Positions 43,733 through 53,900 are shown, numbered from the stretch's first letter. The stretch: 64,000 nucleotides of DNA from Flavobacterium branchiarum (GCF_030409845.1 NZ_JAUFQQ010000003.1:1860001-1924000), one strand, 5' to 3'. Made by a program: numbers and translations. Notes: generated by a model not told the origin, from the letters alone.

Positions 43733-44116
43733 TTATTTTGTTCCCACCTTATCAATTGGTCTTAAACGTAATGCACTCCAAGTTTCATTTATAGAAATTG
43801 CAGTCACAGTTTTTAATCCAAATTCTGCAGCTGTTACACGAATTGTATCTCGGTTTATGTCAGTTTTAATTTTTGAAGTCCCTTTTGGATACGCAAACCA
43901 TAAAACACTATCAGATTCAATATTTTCTAAATCATGCTTGAGGAAATTTAAAAACTCCTCGTTGTTATTGATGAAAATTAATGTATTTGTACTTTTCGTA
44001 TTTTTTCCAAAAGCAGTTTTCAAGCCGAGTACAATAAAAGAATCCCTAATTTCTTTTGGAGCATTAAGTACAGTTCCGATGTCCTTAAACCTTAGTTTTT
44101 TGATAACGTCTTGCAT
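43733..44116 (-). CDS. DUF3052-like protein
   Basis: This 127-residue soluble protein resembles the DUF3052 family in its second half: VLWFAYPKGTSKIKTDINRD, then VTAAEFGLKTVTAISINETW and SALRLRP. The family has no known function. There is no signal peptide or membrane segment. It stands between a hairpin and the repair gene, 102 bases downstream of that gene's stop. Confidence 0.7.
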   Translation of the reverse strand: MQDVIKKLRFKDIGTVLNAPKEIRDSFIVLGLKTAFGKNTKSTNTLIFINNNEEFLNFLKHDLENIESDSVLWFAYPKGTSKIKTDINRDTIRVTAAEFGLKTVTAISINETWSALRLRPIDKVGTK

Positions 44117-44218
44117 TGTTTATACATTAGTTGGTTTTAAAGCTAATGTATGTATTTTTTTATTTGTTGTTAATTTAATTTTAGACATTCTATTGAATAA
44201 AAAAACGCTGGCAAATAA

Positions 44219-45022
44219 TTACTTTTCGATAGTTCGGAGCGCCTTTTTAATGATGTAAGTTGTTTCTTTTGTGGGACTAATTTCTTTCCATTTTTTACAA
44301 ATTTCAATTACAAATTCAGGATTAGTCTTGCTCGCATCATTTAGCCAGTTCCCAACACTATCTTGTACATATTTTGTACTATCTGATTTTAGGTTTTCTA
44401 AGATAACTAAGCCTAATTCAGGATTTTGTTTTAATACTTCGAGATGTTCACACCAAACTCCTCTTGGTCTTGTGGATTCACTCGCAAAGCGTCTGATGTT
44501 TTCATCAGAATGTTTTGTCCATTGCGATAAAATAGCCAAGCTTTCGGTTAAGTTTTTAGCAATAGAAGGTCTTACAGCAAGCCAGCAGATTTCTCTAACA
44601 CCAAAATGTTTATCAGCAGAAAAAGGTTGAATTTGGGCTAACTTTTCAGTAATTGATAGTTCCTCATTTTTTCCGATTATATAGGTTGCCCAGCATCTAA
44701 CTAAATCAGATTTATGAGTGGAAAGTATAGAAAATAGTTCGTTATCATTTTCCATTTTAGCCAATCTAAAAAGACTAGTTCCAATAGATTCATTTATAGC
44801 ATTGACAGTTTGCTTTTTTAACGCTTCAATATTTGTAATAATTGGTTCAAAATACTTAGAACGATTGGTTTGTTGAAGAACGTTTTTAAGTAATAGTTTT
44901 TGATCAATAGCTAACCATTCTACTAAATTGGCAGTTTCAATTTCTCCTTTATTTAATTTTTCTAAAATATCGACAGTTATGTCTTTAGTTGAGCGTGAAC
45001 CTTTGCGTTTTATTTCTGTCAT
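44219..45022 (-). CDS. DNA alkylation repair protein, AlkC/AlkD-like HEAT-repeat fold
   Basis: The 267-residue product is built of helical HEAT-like repeats. It has the family segment FASESTRPRGVWCEHLEVL (about 181-199) and TKYVQDSVGNWLNDASKTNP (about 219-238), close to the YVxxSVxNxLND motif of AlkC/AlkD glycosylases that remove N3- and N7-alkylated purines. It is divergent from the HxlR regulator over 163 bases. The catalytic residues of AlkD cannot be placed with confidence. Confidence 0.82.
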   Translation of the reverse strand: MTEIKRKGSRSTKDITVDILEKLNKGEIETANLVEWLAIDQKLLLKNVLQQTNRSKYFEPIITNIEALKKQTVNAINESIGTSLFRLAKMENDNELFSILSTHKSDLVRCWATYIIGKNEELSITEKLAQIQPFSADKHFGVREICWLAVRPSIAKNLTESLAILSQWTKHSDENIRRFASESTRPRGVWCEHLEVLKQNPELGLVILENLKSDSTKYVQDSVGNWLNDASKTNPEFVIEICKKWKEISPTKETTYIIKKALRTIEK

Positions 45023-45185
45023 AATAATTTATAAATTCTACAATGGAATGTAGATTAGCGAGCATTAACATTGGATTTACTAAAATTGATATCCATTATT
45101 TTATTATTTTTGTAAAGATTCAAAATATTATCTAGAGCTACAATAGCGCATAATTTTAGCACATAGGGATAAAAAAGTCACTATT

Positions 45186-45524
45186 ATGAAAACAAAGGAA
45201 AGAAGCTCAGAAAATAAAATTTGTCCATTAGAAGTTGCTGTTAATTCTATTAGTGGAAAATGGAAAGTTCCTATTGTTTGGCAAATCAATGAAGGTAAAA
45301 AACGTCCAAGCGAATTTTTACGTGGAATTGCAAAAGTCGACAGAAGAGTTTTGAATCAACAACTGAAAGAAATGGAACAAGATGGTATTTTGACCAAAGA
45401 GTCATTTAATGAATTACCCCCAAGAGTAGAGTATTCACTAACTGAATTAGGCGAAAAACTTGTTGCAATTTTATGGATGCTCAATGATTGGGGCAAATTG
45501 ATGATTCCTGCTGAGGAAGATTAA
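45186..45524 (+). CDS. HxlR-family transcriptional regulator
   Basis: The 112-residue winged helix-turn-helix protein has the HxlR signature: CPLEVAVNSISGKWKVPIVW with the conserved Cys12 and the GKW motif, RPSEFLRGIAKVDRRVLNQQL recognition region, and LPPRVEYSLTELGEKL wing. Such regulators respond to aldehydes or redox stress through the Cys. It is divergent from the repair gene and converges with the acetyltransferase, 15 bases apart. Confidence 0.92.
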   Translation: MKTKERSSENKICPLEVAVNSISGKWKVPIVWQINEGKKRPSEFLRGIAKVDRRVLNQQLKEMEQDGILTKESFNELPPRVEYSLTELGEKLVAILWMLNDWGKLMIPAEED

Positions 45525-45539
45525 TGTCCTAGCACAGCA

Positions 45540-46052
45540 TTAGGCTTTAAATTCAGTCCTGTTTGTTACAAAATAGGCTAATTCTTCTTCCTTTATTGTT
45601 AAGTTGCTTAATCGCTTAAATCCTGCTTTTTGTAATACATTTTGTGAGCCATTATTGTCAAGATCAGTTAAGGCAATGACTTCGTTTGTTTCAGTATTTG
45701 CAAATGAATATTGAGTAAGCGCTTTGCATACCTCTGTTGCAATACCTTTTCCCCAATATGCCTTGCTAAGTACATATCCAACTTCTATTTGATTGGTGTT
45801 TTCTACAAAAATACGAGCAACGCACATCCCTATAAAATTATCGTTTGTAGCATCAAATATAGCCCATCGGCTCAACTTGCTTATTTTGTAATATTCAAGT
45901 AATTCAGAAAACATTTCAACATATCTTTCCGGAGTAGTTTCGGGTAAATACTGAGTAACTTCATTGTCTTTAAATAAGTTTAAAAAAGTTTGTTGCTCAT
46001 CAATTAAAAATTCACGAATAATTATTCTTTGGCTTTGGTATAGATTTGACAT
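45540..46052 (-). CDS. GNAT family N-acetyltransferase
   Basis: This 170-residue protein has the RimJ/RimL-like acetyltransferase layout: RIIIREFLIDEQQTFL at the N-terminus, a central WAIFDATNDNFIGMCVARIF, the acetyl-CoA loop AYWGKGIATEVCKAL (about 104-118), and NNGSQNVLQKAGF (about 138-150). The acceptor is unknown. It is divergent from a small membrane protein gene. Confidence 0.88.
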   Translation of the reverse strand: MSNLYQSQRIIIREFLIDEQQTFLNLFKDNEVTQYLPETTPERYVEMFSELLEYYKISKLSRWAIFDATNDNFIGMCVARIFVENTNQIEVGYVLSKAYWGKGIATEVCKALTQYSFANTETNEVIALTDLDNNGSQNVLQKAGFKRLSNLTIKEEELAYFVTNRTEFKA

Positions 46053-46129
46053 AGTATTGATGTGTATTTACCAAAAGTAAAAAAATAAAAATACATATAT
46101 TCGCAATTAAGAAATTAGTTAGATAAAAA

Positions 46130-46303
46130 ATGGAAATAGAACAAATAGTGAGGTTTATTTTGCCTTTAGTAAGTGTTGTCATGGGATTAGCAATAAGAAA
46201 TTCAGACAAAGAAAATTATGCCTCTATAAAAAAACATTGGTGGTTTTTTGTTGTGATAGGAGTACTTTTATTCTCCTACCGATTATATGATTTTTTGAAT
46301 TAG
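46130..46303 (+). CDS. small membrane protein, 57 residues
   Basis: An ATG at 46130, preceded by the A-rich stretch usual here, opens a frame of 58 codons ending at TAG 46301-46303. The product starts MEIEQIVRFILPLVSVVMGL and has two hydrophobic segments (about 6-20 and 38-50) around a polar loop with NSDKENYAS. It is divergent from the GNAT gene. A hairpin follows. Function unknown. Confidence 0.55.
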   Translation: MEIEQIVRFILPLVSVVMGLAIRNSDKENYASIKKHWWFFVVIGVLLFSYRLYDFLN

Positions 46304-46304
46304 T

Positions 46305-46327
46305 TAGTACCATGGCTCCATGTACTA
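46305..46327 (+). terminator. possible terminator after the small membrane protein
   Basis: TAGTACCATGG and CCATGTACTA can pair with one bulged C; TTTCGTTTA follows. The T run is weak. Confidence 0.4.
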
Positions 46328-46539
46328 TTTCGTTTATTTAATGTGATTATGTAATTAAGAATTATGTCGTAGTACTTAAATAATTGATTATATTTATTGT
46401 AAGATAAGTTTACAAATTAAATACTTAATAGTTATCGCTATTTTGTTGTAAAGTAAAAATCTATATAAATATAGATAAAGTGCTTAATTACAGTATTTAA
46501 ATTTTATAATTCTATTAATAATCAATTAATATTTCCACC

Positions 46540-47643
46540 ATGAAATTTTTAAAATTTTCACTCGTTATATGCTTCTTACAGTTTCCTTTTTTGAATGGTT
46601 TTTCGCAAGATTTAAAGCCAGGGTTTGATAAAGCTGAATATAGAGAATTAATATATTTGGCTACTCAATCAACCGAATCACCTGAAAAAGCAAAAGAGAT
46701 TCCTCAGCCAGAACACTCAAAATTAATATATAGAAGTAAGCCAATAGGATTAGACAATCTTTGGGAATTATGGCTAAAAGACGGCAACACGGCTGTTTTG
46801 TGTACAAGAGGAACTACCGAAAAAGGAGAAAGTTGGCTTGCTAATCTTTATGCCGCGATGACTCCTGCAAAGGGAGAAATGAAAATTTCAAATTCAGAGA
46901 CATTTGAGTACGAATTATCGACTAACAAAGACGCTGCAGTTCATACAGGCTATTTGTTAAGTACCGCTTTTATATCTAAAGAAATGCTTCCTAAGATTGA
47001 TTCTTGTTATAAGTCAGGGATTAAGAATTTCATAATAATGGGACATAGTCAAGGTGGAGGAATAAGCTATTTACTTACGGCTCATTTTTATAACTTACAA
47101 AGCAAAGGACAATTACCAGCCGATATTCGTTTTAAAACCTATTGTAGTGCAGCACCAAAACCAGGAAACTTATACTTTGCATATGATTATGAACGTAAAA
47201 CGCAAAATGGTTGGGCTGTTAATGTAGTGAGCGCTGCTGATTGGGTACCTCAAACCCCTTTCTCAGTCGAAACACCAGAAGATTTACCAATAGTAAGTCC
47301 AATTGCAATGGTAGAAGAAACAATTAAAAATCAGACTTTTTTTAAGAGAATGTTTTTAAATATGGTTTATGGTAAACTAACAGATCCATCTCGTAAAACT
47401 GTTAAAACATATCATAAATTACTAGGAAAAGAAATGGCTAAAAGAGTCAATAAATTCTTGCCTGAATTTGTAGCACCACCGTTATATAATAGTAATAATT
47501 ATGTGAGAACTGGAAATACGATAGTTCTATATCCAAATCCAAATGATGCTACTTATTCTGAAAAATTCCCAAATAACACAAAAGACATAATGATGCACCA
47601 TTCTTTTCCACCTTATTTATATCTTTTAAATCAATTGGAGTAA
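46540..47643 (+). CDS. secreted lipase, class 3 type
   Basis: The 367-residue product has a signal peptide ending at GFSQ (about 23) and a class 3 lipase layout. An oxyanion strand TAVLCTRGTTEKGESWLANL lies near 85-104 and the nucleophile elbow FIIMGHSQGGGISYLLTAHF near 164-183 (Ser about 170). A likely acid is in the ASADWVPQTP region (about 231), and C-terminal HHSFPPYLYL offers the His. It acts on acyl esters outside the inner membrane. It stands alone, with 236 bases of plain AT-rich sequence before it and a large repeat block after it. Confidence 0.82.
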   Translation: MKFLKFSLVICFLQFPFLNGFSQDLKPGFDKAEYRELIYLATQSTESPEKAKEIPQPEHSKLIYRSKPIGLDNLWELWLKDGNTAVLCTRGTTEKGESWLANLYAAMTPAKGEMKISNSETFEYELSTNKDAAVHTGYLLSTAFISKEMLPKIDSCYKSGIKNFIIMGHSQGGGISYLLTAHFYNLQSKGQLPADIRFKTYCSAAPKPGNLYFAYDYERKTQNGWAVNVVSAADWVPQTPFSVETPEDLPIVSPIAMVEETIKNQTFFKRMFLNMVYGKLTDPSRKTVKTYHKLLGKEMAKRVNKFLPEFVAPPLYNSNNYVRTGNTIVLYPNPNDATYSEKFPNNTKDIMMHHSFPPYLYLLNQLE

Positions 47644-47647
47644 TGTA

Positions 47648-48306
47648 CAGAGTTGCAAAGGTTCAAAGCTTCATAGTTACAAAGGAACTAAGGTTCTAAT
47701 AAAGCGAATACTGAGACTGAATACTGAGACAAGAAAAATGACCGCAAAGTCCGCAAAGATTTTCGCAAGGTTCGCTAAGTTGTAAACTGAATACTGAGAC
47801 TAACCCCAATCTTGTCTCCCTGACGAAGGAAGGGCCTCATCGAGATGCTCCACAATCGTGAGGAAGGTTCAAAGTTTCAAAGTTTCAAAGGTTCAAAGTT
47901 GAGTTGCAGAGGCACTAAGGTTCTAATAAAGCAAATACTGAGACTGAAAACTGTGATTGCCTTTCAACTGAGACTGAATACTGCGACTAGAAAAATGACC
48001 GCAAAGTCCGCAAAGATTTTCGCAAGGTTCGCAAGGCTAAACTGTAAACTGAGACTGTAGCTGAGACTGGAAAAATGACCGCAAAGCCCGCAAAGATTTT
48101 CGCAAGGTTCGCAAGGTTCGCAAGGCTAAACTGTAAACTGAGACTGTAGCTGAGACTGGAAAAATGACCGCAAAGTCCGCAAAGATTTTCGCAAGGCTAA
48201 ACTGTAAACTGAGACTGGAACTGAGACTGAAAACTGTGACTGCCTTTCGACTGAGACTGAACACTGAGACTGAACACTGTAAACTGGGACTAAACACTGC
48301 GACTGA
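47648..48306. repeat. large composite intergenic repeat, forward orientation
   Basis: This fills the 667-base gap between the lipase and the SufR-like gene. The order is: GGTTCAAAG words (47648-47698), CTGAGACTG words, a GCAAAG module (47738-47780), CTGAATACTGAGAC, the CTTGTCTCCCTGACGAAGG module (47801-47868), GTTTCAAAG words (47868-47930), CTGAGACTGAAAACTG words, then three more GCAAAG modules (47996-48035, 48074-48128, 48165-48197) alternating with CTGAGACTG words. A GATTGCCTTTCAACTGAGAC phrase (47955) recurs as GACTGCCTTTCGACTGAGAC (48237). All open frames in the block are repeat translations. Confidence 0.88.
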
Positions 48307-48310
48307 AAAC

Positions 48311-48922
48311 CTAATTACAAGTAATCTGATAAGCACATCTTCTGTCGCCTCCGATGATGTGGCTAACACGATTAATTACAATGTCTTTCCCTAATACAGA
48401 TTTAAAAGTATTTAATTCTGACGAGCAAAAACCTTGGCATATAGTTGCAGCAGCGCAAATCGGACAATGATTTTCGACTAAAAGGTAACCTTCATCATTT
48501 TTTGAGTATTCTGCCATATAGCCTTCTCGGGTTCTTATCTCGACCAACTTCTGAATTTTTTGTTCTAGATTAGTAATAGTATCAATTTCTTCATGATACT
48601 TTTTCTTTCCAGTTTCCTCATAAACATTTATAACCGTTTGCAAGGCATTTTCGCCCATGGCATTAATTATGTTTATTAGTTTTAGAGTCAATTCAGCATG
48701 TGTATCTGGAAATTTAGAATTTCCATTGCTAGTTAGGCTAAATGTTTTTTGAGGCCTACCCACACCTTTAGATTCTTCTTGTGGGTTAATAAGATCCTCT
48801 TCAACAAGCTTAAGTAGCTGTTGTCTAACGCCTTCTTTGGTTATCTTAAGTTCATGCGCAATCTCAAGAGCCGTAAGCGGACCTCGCATTTTGAGCAGCA
48901 TTAATATCTTATTTGTTGTCAT
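48311..48922 (-). CDS. SufR-like helix-turn-helix regulator with Cys-rich C-terminus
   Basis: The 203-residue protein has an N-terminal winged helix (GPLTALEIAHELKITKEGVRQQLLKLVEEDL, about 14-44) and a wing GVGRPQKTFSLTSNG. Its C-terminal part has NHCPICAAATICQGFCSSEL and RRCAYQITC, the Cys pattern of the SufR group that senses iron-sulfur clusters. SufR represses suf genes in cyanobacteria and others. It is divergent from DUF2480 and an RND efflux operon, and a 27-base palindrome lies 31 bases before its start. Control of that operon and of itself in response to cluster or redox state is inferred. Confidence 0.82.
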   Translation of the reverse strand: MTTNKILMLLKMRGPLTALEIAHELKITKEGVRQQLLKLVEEDLINPQEESKGVGRPQKTFSLTSNGNSKFPDTHAELTLKLINIINAMGENALQTVINVYEETGKKKYHEEIDTITNLEQKIQKLVEIRTREGYMAEYSKNDEGYLLVENHCPICAAATICQGFCSSELNTFKSVLGKDIVINRVSHIIGGDRRCAYQITCN

Positions 48923-48953
48923 AGATTAATAAAACAAGTATTTAGTTGTTTTA

Positions 48954-48980
48954 TTATGCAAAATTATTAATTTTGCATAA
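48954..48980. promoter_or_regulatory. 27-base perfect palindrome next to the SufR-like gene
   Basis: The arms TTATGCAAAATTA and TAATTTTGCATAA are exact complements around one T. The site is placed to overlap the promoter of the regulator and probably serves as its own operator. Confidence 0.6.
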
Positions 48981-49067
48981 CTTATCAAAGCTGATTAGAA
49001 GAAATTATTCCCCTAAAGTCAATCAATATTGTAAGTTACAGAATTAATAAACGTAAAATTATAGATT

Positions 49068-49172
49068 ATGTTATTAGAATTACAAGAGCTTCCCAATAGT
49101 TCCTATGATAGGATTAATCTACCCATATATATCGTTCCGTACTGGAATGTGCTAATGAAAATTTGCAAATAG
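49068..49172 (+). CDS. short open frame of 34 codons, doubtful
   Basis: An ATG at 49068 opens a frame reading MLLELQELPNSSYDRI and ending at TAG 49170-49172. It has no recognised relatives, signal or membrane segment. It may be a leader peptide, a gene remnant or chance. The rest of the 433-base gap between the SufR-like gene and DUF2480 contains two palindromes and otherwise nothing seen. Confidence 0.2.
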   Translation: MLLELQELPNSSYDRINLPIYIVPYWNVLMKICK

Positions 49173-49253
49173 TATATATCCTCCACTATAGATTTTAAAA
49201 CCTCAAAAGACTTTAGTTAAAGATTAGAGTGTTTTTTCAGTGTGCTCAACAAG

Positions 49254-49270
49254 TTTGAATAGTATTCAAA
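49254..49270. promoter_or_regulatory. 17-base palindrome upstream of DUF2480
   Basis: TTTGAATA and TATTCAAA are exact complements around one G. It lies about 85 bases before the DUF2480 start and is a candidate operator for the efflux operon. Its sequence is unlike the palindrome at 48954. Confidence 0.45.
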
Positions 49271-49355
49271 TTGGGCAGGGGATACCTATGTCTAAAAATT
49301 AGTAAAATCTAAAATTTAAATTCAATAATAACTCAATTTTTTAATAATCAGAAAT

Positions 49356-49853
49356 ATGGAAATAATAAATAAAATAGATGCCTCAGGAATACAAACTCTT
49401 GATTTAAGGATTTACAAACCCGATGGAAATGATTTTTTAGTATTTGACATCGTACCATTTCTTATTGAAGATTTTCTATTACAAGAAAAGACATTTCGCT
49501 CAGAAATGGCAAAGATAGATTGGAGTCAATTTAATGACAAAGATGTCGTTATCTGTTGTTCAAATGATGCGATAGTACCACTTTGGGGCTACGTATTAAT
49601 TAGTTCGTTACTGGCTCCTTATGCATCAATTATTGCTTATTCGACTACAGGAAATCATGAAAGTGTTTTATGGATGGAAAGAATCAGAAAGATAGAATTT
49701 ACAGGCTTTATCGGTCAAAAGGTTGTCTTAAAAGCAACTTCATCTATACCAGAAGAAATCCTTGTATTGGCTACCAGTCAATTAATTAAATATGTACAAA
49801 CTTTGATGTGGGGAGAAGCAGGTTCTCCTTTAATGATTTACAAAAGAAAATAA
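49356..49853 (+). CDS. DUF2480 family protein
   Basis: This 165-residue soluble protein matches DUF2480, a Bacteroidota family commonly found with suf iron-sulfur genes. Visible segments are VFDIVPFLIEDFLLQEKTFR (about 27-46), FNDKDVVICCSNDAIVPLWGY and TLMWGEAGSPLMIYKR at the end. Its biochemical role is unknown. Here it lacks suf neighbours and instead leads an RND efflux operon (7 bases to the adaptor gene), facing a SufR-like regulator. It is probably a second copy in the genome. Confidence 0.85.
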   Translation: MEIINKIDASGIQTLDLRIYKPDGNDFLVFDIVPFLIEDFLLQEKTFRSEMAKIDWSQFNDKDVVICCSNDAIVPLWGYVLISSLLAPYASIIAYSTTGNHESVLWMERIRKIEFTGFIGQKVVLKATSSIPEEILVLATSQLIKYVQTLMWGEAGSPLMIYKRK

Positions 49854-49860
49854 ACCTACA

Positions 49861-50985
49861 ATGAAAAAAACAATAGCAATCCTGTTTATAGGAGCACTTT
49901 CAATAGTTTCATGTGATACTAAAAAAACAGAACAAGCAGAAAGTCCAAAAGAGTATCCAATACTAAGATTACAACCTCAAAATGGCAATGTTTCTGTTGA
50001 ATACCCAACCACTTTAGAAGGGGAACAAACAGTCGAAATACGTTCTAAAATTGATGGATATATAGAGCAAGTTTATGTCGAAGAAGGTTCGGTCGTAGCC
50101 AAAGGACAACCTTTATTTAAAATAGACGCCAATAGTTATTTACAAGAAGTAAACAACAAAAGAGCCGCAGTTTTGGCGGCAGAAGCTAGTCTAGAAACAG
50201 CAGTTATTCAAACAAAAAGAACGGCAGCTTTAGCAGAAAAGAAAATTATAAATAGCTATGAATTAACTTCTGCTAAAAATATAGAAAGAGTTAAAAGAGC
50301 GGAACTGAGCCAAGCCAATGCCGATTTATCATCTGCTAAATCAAAACTTGCCTTTACCCAAATTGTAAGTCCTATAAACGGTATTGTTGGTAGTTTGCCT
50401 TTTAAAATAGGTAGTTTGGTTAGTAGTTCGGCTCCAGATCCTTTAACGACTGTTGCCAATACGAAACAGATATATGCTTATTTTTCACTGAGTCAGCAAC
50501 AATTAAATTCATTCTTGAGTCAGTACTCAGGTAATAAATTAAAGGAAAAATTTAAGAACATGCCAGAGGTTTCTTTGCAGACTGCCGATGGAGGAATATA
50601 TCCACTAAAAGGGAAAATACAAACGTTGAGCGGTGTATTAAATGCAAGTACAGGAGCAGCAAATTTTAAAGCAGTTTTTCCAAATCCAGATGCCAAACTT
50701 TGGAGTGGGGCAAGTGCAACGATTATCATTCCAACTCAGTTTGAAGATGCAATACTCGTTCCTAAAAAAGCAGTATTTGAATTACAAGGACGCTTTTTTG
50801 TTTTTGCCGTAGATCCTCAAAATGTAGTACGTAACACCGAAATAAAAATAAGAAATACAGCAACCGAAAAAGAGTATGTAGTAACCGAAGGTGTAAAATC
50901 GGGAGCTAGTATTGTTATTGATGGAATTGGGAATTTGAGAGATGGAGAGAAAATTGCGCCGATAGTTGCTTTAGCTAAAAAATAA
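49861..50985 (+). CDS. RND efflux periplasmic adaptor lipoprotein
   Basis: The 374-residue membrane fusion protein has a lipoprotein signal (LSIVSCDTKK, Cys about 19). Two lipoyl half-motifs, SKIDGYIEQVYVEEGSVVAKGQPLF (about 63-87) and LAFTQIVSPINGIVGSLPFKIGSLV, flank an alpha-helical hairpin of AA/E/K-rich residues (about 95-160). It links the inner-membrane pump and the outer-membrane channel. The pump gene follows after 6 bases. Confidence 0.93.
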   Translation: MKKTIAILFIGALSIVSCDTKKTEQAESPKEYPILRLQPQNGNVSVEYPTTLEGEQTVEIRSKIDGYIEQVYVEEGSVVAKGQPLFKIDANSYLQEVNNKRAAVLAAEASLETAVIQTKRTAALAEKKIINSYELTSAKNIERVKRAELSQANADLSSAKSKLAFTQIVSPINGIVGSLPFKIGSLVSSSAPDPLTTVANTKQIYAYFSLSQQQLNSFLSQYSGNKLKEKFKNMPEVSLQTADGGIYPLKGKIQTLSGVLNASTGAANFKAVFPNPDAKLWSGASATIIIPTQFEDAILVPKKAVFELQGRFFVFAVDPQNVVRNTEIKIRNTATEKEYVVTEGVKSGASIVIDGIGNLRDGEKIAPIVALAKK

Positions 50986-50991
50986 AAAATC

Positions 50992-53900
50992 ATGTTTAGA
51001 AAATTTATAGAAAATCCGGTATTATCTACAGTAATATCGATAATAATAGTGATTTTGGGATTGCTAGGATTGGCTTCATTGCCTATATCTCAATATCCTG
51101 AAATAGCACCACCTACAGTTGTTGTAACAGCATCGTATCAAGGAGCAAGTGCCGACGTAGTCATGAAAAGCGTGATTGTTCCTTTAGAAGAACAAATCAA
51201 TGGAGTTGAGAATATGTCTTATATGACTTCTACTGCGAGTAGTAATGGAAGTGCAACGATAACAATATTCTTCAAACAAGGTACAAATCCTGATATGGCA
51301 GCTGTAAATGTTCAGAACAGAGTTACTAAAGCTACCAGTTTGTTACCTAATGAGGTTATAAAGTCAGGGATTACAACAAGCAAGCAATTAAGTAGTACCG
51401 CATTTAGCTTTTTGTTATACAGTAAAGATGGAAAATATGATGAAAAATTTCTAGATAATTATTTGAGAATAAACATCATGCCCGAGATGAAACGTGTTGA
51501 AGGCGTAGGGGGAACAGAAATTTATACCAGTCAGGAATACTCGATGCGTATTTGGTTAAAACCAGATGCAATGGCAAGTCAAGGTTTGGTTCCCGATGAT
51601 ATTATTACCGCTTTAAAAGAACAGAATATCGAAGCTGCTCCGGGGAAAATAGGAGAAAATAGTAGAGAGTCGGTTCAATATGCTTTAAAATTTACAGGAA
51701 GATTAGAAAGTCCAGCAGCCTTTGAAAATATTGTTTTACGAAGTGACAAACAGGGGAGTTTGTTGCGTCTAAAAGATGTTGCAGAGATTGAATTTGGAGC
51801 TTTGGATTATAGCACTTCTCTAATTACACAGGGAAATGTTTCTTCGGGGGGAGCAATAAGTCAAATTTCGGGTTCAAATGCTAGAGAACTTATTATTGCT
51901 TGTGAGGATATACTAAAAAAAGCGTCTAAGGATTTTCCTCCAGGATTAGAATATCATACGTTCCTAAATGCTAATGACTTTTTGGATGCTTCAATCGAGA
52001 AAGTAATTTATACTATTATCGAAGCTTTCATTTTGGTCTTTATTGTAGTTTTTATCTTTTTACAAGATTTCAGATCTACATTAATTCCAGCAATAGCAGT
52101 GCCTGTTTCGATTATCGGAACGTTCTTTTTCCTAAAGTTATTTGGTTTTACCATTAACTTATTGACACTTTTTGCTTTGGTGTTAGCTATTGGTATTGTC
52201 GTCGATGATGCGATTGTAGTTGTTGAGGCAGTTCATGCTAAATTAGATCAAGGAGCAAAATCGGCAAAGAAAGCTACTATTCATGCTATGAGTGAGATTA
52301 GTGGAGCAATTATATCGATTACCTTAATTATGTCGGCTGTATTTATTCCAGTAACATTTATCACAGGATCGGCAGGAGTATTCTATAAGCAATTTGGATT
52401 AACATTGGCGGTAGCCATTTTAATTTCGGCAGTGAATGCATTGACTTTAAGTCCAGCGCTTTGTGCTATTTTATTGAAACCACACGATCCTGAAAAAGCA
52501 AATCATCCCAAAGGGTTTTTACCTAAATTCTATGCTAGTTTTAATGTTGCCTTTGAAGCTGTTACCGATAAATACATTGGAGCTATTCGTTTTTTAATTC
52601 GTAGAAAATGGATTTCATTAGTAGCGATTGCAATTTTCGGAATTGTGTTTTATGTACTTATGAAAAACACACCAACAGGTTTTGTACCTAATGATGATGG
52701 GGGTGCTATTTTTGGAAATGTGGTTTTACCTCCCTCTTCTACACTAGAACGTACCGAAGAAATTACAAAAGAAATTGATAGTATTGCCAGAAGTATTCCC
52801 GAAATAGAACTCTCTTCTACACTTTCAGGAATGGATTTAATTCACGGAAATGGAGGTTCTTATGGAGCGTTGTTTATTAGACTAAAACCATGGAATGAAA
52901 GAAAAGGAAAAACTCAGGATGTTAATTCAATTGTGAGTCAGTTGTTTGCGAAAACAGCCCATATAAAAGGAGCAAGTATTATTTTCTTTGCAGCTCCAAC
53001 TTTACAAGGATTTGGAAATAGTAACGGATTTGAAGTGCAATTGCAAGATAAAACGGGAGGTAGCTATCAAAATTTTGATAAAAACATCGGAAAGTTTATG
53101 GCGGCAATCAATCAGCGACCAGAGATAATGTACGCTACAAGTCCGTTTAATATTGGTTTCCCAGAAATGGAAGTTAATGTGAATGTTGCTAAGTGTAAAG
53201 ATGCAGGAGTGAGTATAAATACTGTGCTTAATACGCTTCAAGGGTATTTTGGAGGAATCTACGCTTCGGATATTAACAGGTTTGGAAAACAGTATCGCGT
53301 GATGTTGCAATCGCATCCTGATTATAGAGCAAAAGAGAGCGATATGAATAAAATCTTTGTTAGAACAGATAAAGGTTCAATGGCGCCAATCTCGGAATTT
53401 GTAACATTGAAAAAAGAATACGGCCCTGAATTCTTAAATCGATTTAATCTATTTACTTCTACTACAGTTACAGGTGCGCCAAATGCAGGATATAGTTCGG
53501 GGGATGCCATAAAAGCAATTGAAGAAGTAGGTGCACAAACATTAGATAGAGGATACACATATCAGTTTTCTGGATTAACCAAAGAAGAACTTTCTAGCGG
53601 AAGCCAAACGACATTAATCTTTGGACTTTGTCTAATCTTTATTTACTTCTTGTTAAGCGCACAGTATAAGAGTTATATTTTACCCTTTTCGGTATTGTTA
53701 TCATTACCAATAGGACTTGCTGGCGCGTTTATATTTGCCAATCTTTTTGGAGTCGATAATAATATTTTCCTTCAGATAAGTTTGATTATGCTGATTGGTC
53801 TTTTGGCGAAAAACGCAATTCTTATTGTAGAGTTTGCCTTACTACATCGCTTAAGCGGAAGAAGCCTTGTTCAGTCGGCTATATTTGGAGCAAGAGCCAG

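Noticed and set aside
47845..48394. Several open frames of 70-110 codons on both strands
   Set aside because: They are translations of the CTGAGACTG and GCAAAG repeat words (Ser/Val/Phe- or Lys/Thr-rich periodic peptides) and have no gene-like composition.
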